Below are positions 59,194-64,000 of a DNA stretch of 64,000 bases, piece by piece; the stretch's first letter is position 1; every line of letters starts with the position of its first letter. The stretch is from Capsicum annuum. Lineage: Eukaryota; Streptophyta; Magnoliopsida; Solanales; Solanaceae. Position numbers and translations under genes: made by a program. The stretch covers positions 17,597,876 to 17,661,875 of the forward strand of contig NC_061121.1 of assembly GCF_002878395.1 (NCBI RefSeq). Reading direction: 5' to 3'. A model generated the notes under the pieces. It searched no databases and had not been told where the DNA came from. It saw only the letters and a program-made list of their open reading frames with translations.

Positions 59194-61080
59194 TATTTGT
59201 CAATGAGAAAATCGCACCATATAAGGCCTATATGTTACTAAACATAGCAGAAGTTTTTCTTATTTATCACACATAGCAAATACTTTATAATCTGTAGCAG
59301 ACTTTATTTTTTTAAAAAAAAACACTTGTGTGCAACCTTTCCTTTTGCGCAGCCCCCTACCAAATCTTAATACAATTTTTATATATCTCGTCATAATTTA
59401 TGCATAAAAAAAAAATACAACTTATATGTGCTTTATCTGAATCACCATGTACATACAATTCATATTCATATTTATATACAAAAAATAAAGTATGTATTTT
59501 TCAGAAACCTAACTTATATATTTCTTAGGTAAATAATTATATACATATTTCGTGCAAAATTTATACATGAAATCGCAAGTGAGAGATTCGAAATTCTAGA
59601 CAAAACTCAAAGCATGGTTTTGTATATGTTTTGAAAAAAAAAAAAAAAAAAAAACTTGTTATATTTGGTAACCCAAAACTCGTGCTACGTTTGACAGTAA
59701 TGATTTTAATTTCACATATATAAGAAAGAAATTCCTTTATGAATTTTATCATTGCTTTTCTAGGTAGACTATTAAGAAGTTCAACAGTAATCATTTTGTT
59801 TTAACTGAGCAAGAGTTGTTGGGAGGGCGAAGGGGGTCATGCCGGTTACGCTGAGTATTTGGAAAAAAGAATAAGTCTCTCGCTCCTATCAATATAGAAA
59901 TTAAAAGTGAAATGATTGACAAATTACGCGTTAAAATAATATTAGCAGAATCTTTTGAAGGATTCAATTGAAGACCACAATTAACATCATGGGCCTTAAT
60001 ATAATTATTGGTTCCTTCCCCCAAAAGTACTAAGAAAAGTAGTACACCTGATGTCGCCATTCTAAAATTTAAGTCTTAATAAAATTCAAATTTTGATTCC
60101 GTTACGTAGGACGGGTTAGTGTGGATTTAGCTCAAATTCATCCCCCCAACCCACTCACCCTCGGCCCTACCCAACTGCCATCAAATTAATTTCTGCTCCC
60201 TTATGCTCTTTTTATTTTCTTTGTTTCAATTTCTTTTTTTTTTCTAAGAAAAGAGAATATTTTTTCTCTTTTTTAATTTATTTTTTATTTTTTATTTTTT
60301 ACGGGACAATGTGACATGTTAATAACCACAAAATTTAAAAATATTTTAGATAATTTTATGTATGTCTTTAGTTTAAGATTATAAAATTCAAGTTTTTTTT
60401 TACTTTTTTAAAATTGATATCAAATCAAATTCATACGAACAAATTAAAACGTTAGGATTCAACACCAAGTCTACATTGAATTGATAATCTCAAAACACAG
60501 GGAATTTGGTCAAAATATGGCAGCTTCGACTAACACTTTTGAGAAAATCATCAGTGCACGGACATTCGTTATTTATTGTCATTTTCATAAACTCACTAAT
60601 CCCCTCGTCCATCAATACTTGTTTACTATTAACTTGACATAAGTTAAAAAATAATAAATAATAAATTTAATTTTACTATATTAACCTTTGAATATAATAC
60701 AGTGAAAAATACATTGAGTGATAAATAGTAGTACTTAATAGCAAGGGTAAAATGGATAAAAAAGGATAAATTGTTCATTGATTTTTCAAACTGGACAAAT
60801 TTTGTTGGACATCTATCTTTATTATAGTGGACAGGTATTGTTGGTAGTCTTTCCTTGGAAACAAATAGTACTATGAGAGTACTTATTTTAATTTTTAACA
60901 ATTCATATTCAAAGTTGGAAAACACTTTTTTCTTGGTAGGTAATTAATTTGGATTTCAATTCTGGTAGTTGGGATAGTTATTGCAAAGTTTTGAAACTTT
61001 TAGTGTATGCCAGAGAGGTGGTGAATAAGTATGTGTACCAAAGGGGTTGCAAATTGTTCATGTGGGTTGGTGTTGCTGGT
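59194..61080. other. intergenic; one unassigned short frame
   Basis: AT-rich with a 23-A run near 59634. The minus frame 60060-59791 (89 aa) starts with a hydrophobic, signal-like N-terminus (MATSGVLLFLVLLGEG) and has no recognised domain. It could be a first exon or noise and is not called as a gene. No other content is supported. Confidence 0.4.
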
Positions 61081-61103
61081 GAAGTCTTAAATGAGGAGTA
61101 GAG

Positions 61104-61760
61104 AGTCAAGTGTGCAAGATGGTCTTAGCCATGTTGATGTAACAATAGTTAGGCCATCAGAAGCGGATTCAGAATTTAAAATTTATAAATTTTCAACGAC
61201 TTAGCTGAACTTTTTTTAAAAAAAAATCTTTATTATAAGTGCTAATGGCCAAGTAGAATCGAGCCTTTACTAAGGAGGACAATAATGCTTATGCTAGTTT
61301 CATTTCTACTGCTAGACCAAGAGCATATTTTGTTGGTGAGAGTTTTCAATTAGTAGGTCTTGGGGAGTCAAGTGTGCAAGATGGTCATAGGCATGTTGAT
61401 GTAACAATATTTAGGCCTTTTAAAAGTGGATGTAAAATTTAAAATTTATGAATTTTCAACGAGCTAGCTCAAATTATAAGAAAGAGACATTATTATATTT
61501 ATAGGCGCCGAGGGGCAAGGGCCACCGGGAATCGAGCCTTCACTAAAGAAGACGATAAAGCTTATGCTAATTTCATTTCTACTGCTAGACCAAGAGCATA
61601 TTTTGTTGGTGAGCCTTAAATGAAGAGTAGTTCTTGAGCGAGTCAAGTGTGCAAGATGGTCTTGGCTAGGCATGTTGATATGTAACAATAGTTAGGCCAT
61701 CATAAGCAGATTTAAAATTTAAAATTTATGAATTTTTAGTTACCTAATTTTAGAACCCCC
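61104..61760. repeat. ~262-275-bp tandem repeat, about 2.5 copies
   Basis: AGTCAAGTGTGCAAGATGG occurs at 61104, 61366 and 61641. Shared blocks include CATGTTGATGTAACAATA, AGAATCGAGCCTT/GGAATCGAGCCTT and CTACTGCTAGACCAAGAGCA. The copies differ by substitutions and indels. Non-coding. Confidence 0.8.
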
Positions 61761-61763
61761 AAA

Positions 61764-62650
61764 TAGTGTTTTTAAAGGCGATGTGTTTTACTTCGTACGG
61801 AGCGAGACGTAAGCCCCAAGACGATGAGGCGTAAGCCCCACAAATTCTTTAATTTTACATATTTTATAAATTAATATTCTTAGAAGTAAATATTTTTTAA
61901 AAAAGATAAATCACCCAAAAAGGTAAAATAATTATATCAATATTATAAAAAGAAATAATGAAAGATGCATCTAAAACTGTTTCAACAAAAAAATAACCAA
62001 AATCATATAATACAACTAATATATAAAGTCACTTTATACAACTAATATATAAAGTCACATTCTTATATAATAATCTATTATATCCTAAAAAACACAAGTT
62101 GGTATAAAAATAGTACATAATTAATAAACCCCACCTTCTCGTTACTCGATCAGTATATTGACACACCTATTTACCATATATTGTTTTTAAAAGAGAGCCA
62201 AAAAGTAAATAACTTGAAAACTAGTCACTATATGACTTGCAAAAATCTAAAAGAAAAGAAAGGAACTAGGAAGATGAAAGTGAGTACCCAATACCTTCTT
62301 GATTAGCGGTACCGTCGACACCCACAGATAAGTACGTTTGAAAGTGTGATTTTTAAGCTTTCTTTTACTTATGATTTAAGTATTTAAGTATTTATCAATC
62401 ATATATTTTAATGTTAAGTTTAAAGTAGATACTATTTAATAGAAAAAAATCATTTTATTTTGTAAAGTTTTCTAGGCTAATTACGCCTAATTTACGCCTC
62501 ACGCTTAGGCGAACGCCCCAACGCTTAGACAAACTTCTTAAATTTTGAGACGTTCGTCTTTCGATACTTTTACCTCTCAAAAATACCTCGATATGTTTTT
62601 TGCTACACTTTGCCTCGAGGCTCGCCCTCAAACTGCCTTTTAAAGCACTG
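61764..62650. mobile_element. ~887-bp hAT-like non-autonomous transposon
   Basis: The left end TAGTGTTTTTAAAGGCG is inverted to the right end GCCTTTTAAAGCACTG (reverse complement CAGTGCTTTAAAAGGC). The flanks share CCCCAAA (61757-61763 and 62651-62657), a probable 7-8-bp target duplication as in hAT elements. The interior next to each end is rich in GGCGTAAGCCCC/ACGCCTCACGCTTAGGCG words; the middle is AT-rich and non-coding. Confidence 0.65.
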
Positions 62651-63003
62651 CCCCAAACAATCACCAACGCGAGCCCCTCTTCTGATTTATTTGGGGAAAT
62701 AAATGTGCAAGGGACAATAATTTATACTAGACACATTTATTTATTTTTGGATGGGGTGAATAGGTCATCAGGTGGGTTTTTTATGTTTGGGTTGAGATAA
62801 GCTGGGATTTTTTGTAATTGGCTTAATTAGTTTTGTATCCTACATGGCATGCCAGCTAAGCATTTAATATGATATGACATGCCAACACGACATATTAATC
62901 TGTCGCTTGAAAGACGAGCAAAAAGTTATAAAGGTTGACGATAAGAGCATAAGAATTTATGTGTGGCAGCAGAACTTTTGATCGTTTCAAAAATGTAACC
63001 TTC
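62651..63003. other. intergenic, nothing recognised
   Basis: Short AT-rich stretch between the hAT-like element and the LTR-like sequence. No gene or repeat seen. Confidence 0.4.
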
Positions 63004-64000
63004 TGTCACACCCCTTTTTCGCTCGAGGAACAAGTCGAAGAATTTTTTCAATTAAAGTGACAGTTTTGAATAAGGATTATTTATTAACAGAGTCGCCACT
63101 TGAAATTGAGTTGTGGTGTTCCAAGTCACCTTATTGAATCCCTAATCAAAAGTAAATGACTCTTTATTTTGGTCTGCGAAAACAGAAAATCTGGTAAGGA
63201 ATTCTGTTGACCGAGAGGAAGGTATGAGGCACCCCTTGAGTCCCGTGGTTCTAGCACAGTCGTTTTATTGACTTATCTTGACTTAAACTATTTTGATAAA
63301 TTATGTTTGGGCCTAAGTTCGCTCATTTTTATTATACTAAAACTTATTTAAAACTCTTGTATTAAATAAATCGATGAAAATTAATTTTAGAAAAATACTT
63401 GCCAAGGTGCATTATTGCATCCTTGAATTTTTAAATGTCTCAGAAAGATGTGTACGTCACATTCTTAATCGAGACATATATATTAAACGTACTTAAAAAT
63501 ATTTATCACTATGAACATGATTATTTTACTATGAATTCATAACAATGTTTATTTATTCAAAACGCTATATAATTTTATTAGCAAATTGAACAAAATTTAT
63601 TCAAAGTGAAACATTAATTTAATAGATAATTATTAAATCTTATTAATGATAATAATAAATAAATAACAAATAATAATTATAATAATAATAATAACAAAAA
63701 TAATAGAATAAAATTATATAAAACCAACATTTGCAATTATCAGTAGACCAAATTAATAATTGAGAAACAGTTAAAAGGAAACATAGTATTAGTACGTATT
63801 TTTCTATATCTAAACAGTAACTGCATAATGATTCCGGCAAGGAGTTTAACCGGAGAAGGTACGCCTGCCAATGATTGGTGGCTGGTGGTACGGCGGTGAG
63901 GTGGTTCTAGCCGAATTTTGCATCGGAGAGGGGATTTACCGACGAAAAAGGGAAAGGAAAGAAAGGTCGGAGGCAATGCGAGGCTGATTGGTTCGCTGCT
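63004..64000 (+). mobile_element. probable LTR-retrotransposon start, continuing past the window
   Basis: Starts TGTCACACCCCTTTTTCGCT. It then contains ACAGAGTCGCCACTTG, GGTCTGCGAAAACAGAAAATC, GGAATTCTGTTGACC and CCGTGGTTCTAGCACAGTCG, a sequence set I associate with widespread Solanaceae LTR elements. An AT-rich ATAATAATA stretch lies at 63645-63715. The other end and internal region are outside the window, so the family cannot be confirmed. Confidence 0.45.

Noticed and set aside
59791..60060. 89-aa minus frame with a signal-like N-terminus
   Set aside because: Only the first 15 or so residues look protein-like; no homologue or exon partner was recognised.

Overview
The window is nuclear DNA of a flowering plant, most probably a member of the Solanaceae (nightshade family). 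The evidence is spliced genes with plant GT-AG introns, copia, RTE-LINE, hAT-like, Stowaway-like and CACTA-like transposon remains, and several short repeats that look like Solanaceae families. These are a LINE/SINE tail ending in TTG repeats, a foldback element reading TGTTGCTCGGACTCTTC, and DUF1985/Ulp1 transposon genes. Genus cannot be fixed from sequence alone. Nothing bacterial, organellar or viral was seen.

Layout. 1-2.6 kb: a probable LTR fragment, a 103-bp repeat and a 171-bp tandem array. 2.66-13.14 kb: two decayed, convergent copies of a DUF1985/Ulp1-protease transposon gene, bracketed by homologous inverted ends and filled with repeats built on the 16-bp palindrome ATCTGTTGCAACAGAT. 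13.7-16.6 kb: intergenic, with a LINE/SINE tail and a CACTA-like end. 16.8-19.9 kb (minus): the last four exons of a chloroplast Cu/Zn superoxide dismutase gene, cut off at the 5' end and frameshifted. 21.3-22.0 kb (minus): an intact one-exon GCK-domain gene. 23.2-28.6 kb (minus): an intact 13-exon PHO1-family phosphate exporter (SPX plus EXS, 780 aa by my splicing). 28.7-33.6 kb: its upstream region, with small repeats and foldback elements. 33.6-44.9 kb: an AT-rich hAT-like element split by a rearranged copia element that has inverted LTRs and an internal tandem duplication of about 2.65 kb. 44.9-48.0 kb: intergenic, with one foldback MITE. 48.04-58.02 kb (minus): a three-exon gene for organellar (probably mitochondrial) ribosomal protein bL32, whose 8.6-kb first intron holds a complete copia element (136-bp LTRs, 5-bp target duplication), an RTE LINE fragment and several MITEs. 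58-64 kb: intergenic, with a Stowaway-like MITE, a local tandem repeat, an 887-bp hAT-like element and the start of another LTR-like sequence running off the window.

Three host genes look functional (GCK, PHO1-like, bL32m). All are on the minus strand and there is no sign that they act together. The rest is mobile-element history: insertion into introns, nesting, local duplication and pseudogenization. The points most worth checking are the palindrome-based Ulp1 composite, the inverted-LTR copia, the bL32m intron, the copia whose host/LTR junction was duplicated after insertion, and the SOD pseudogene. Exon boundaries were derived by hand from splice consensus, frame continuity and remembered family patterns; no database search was possible.
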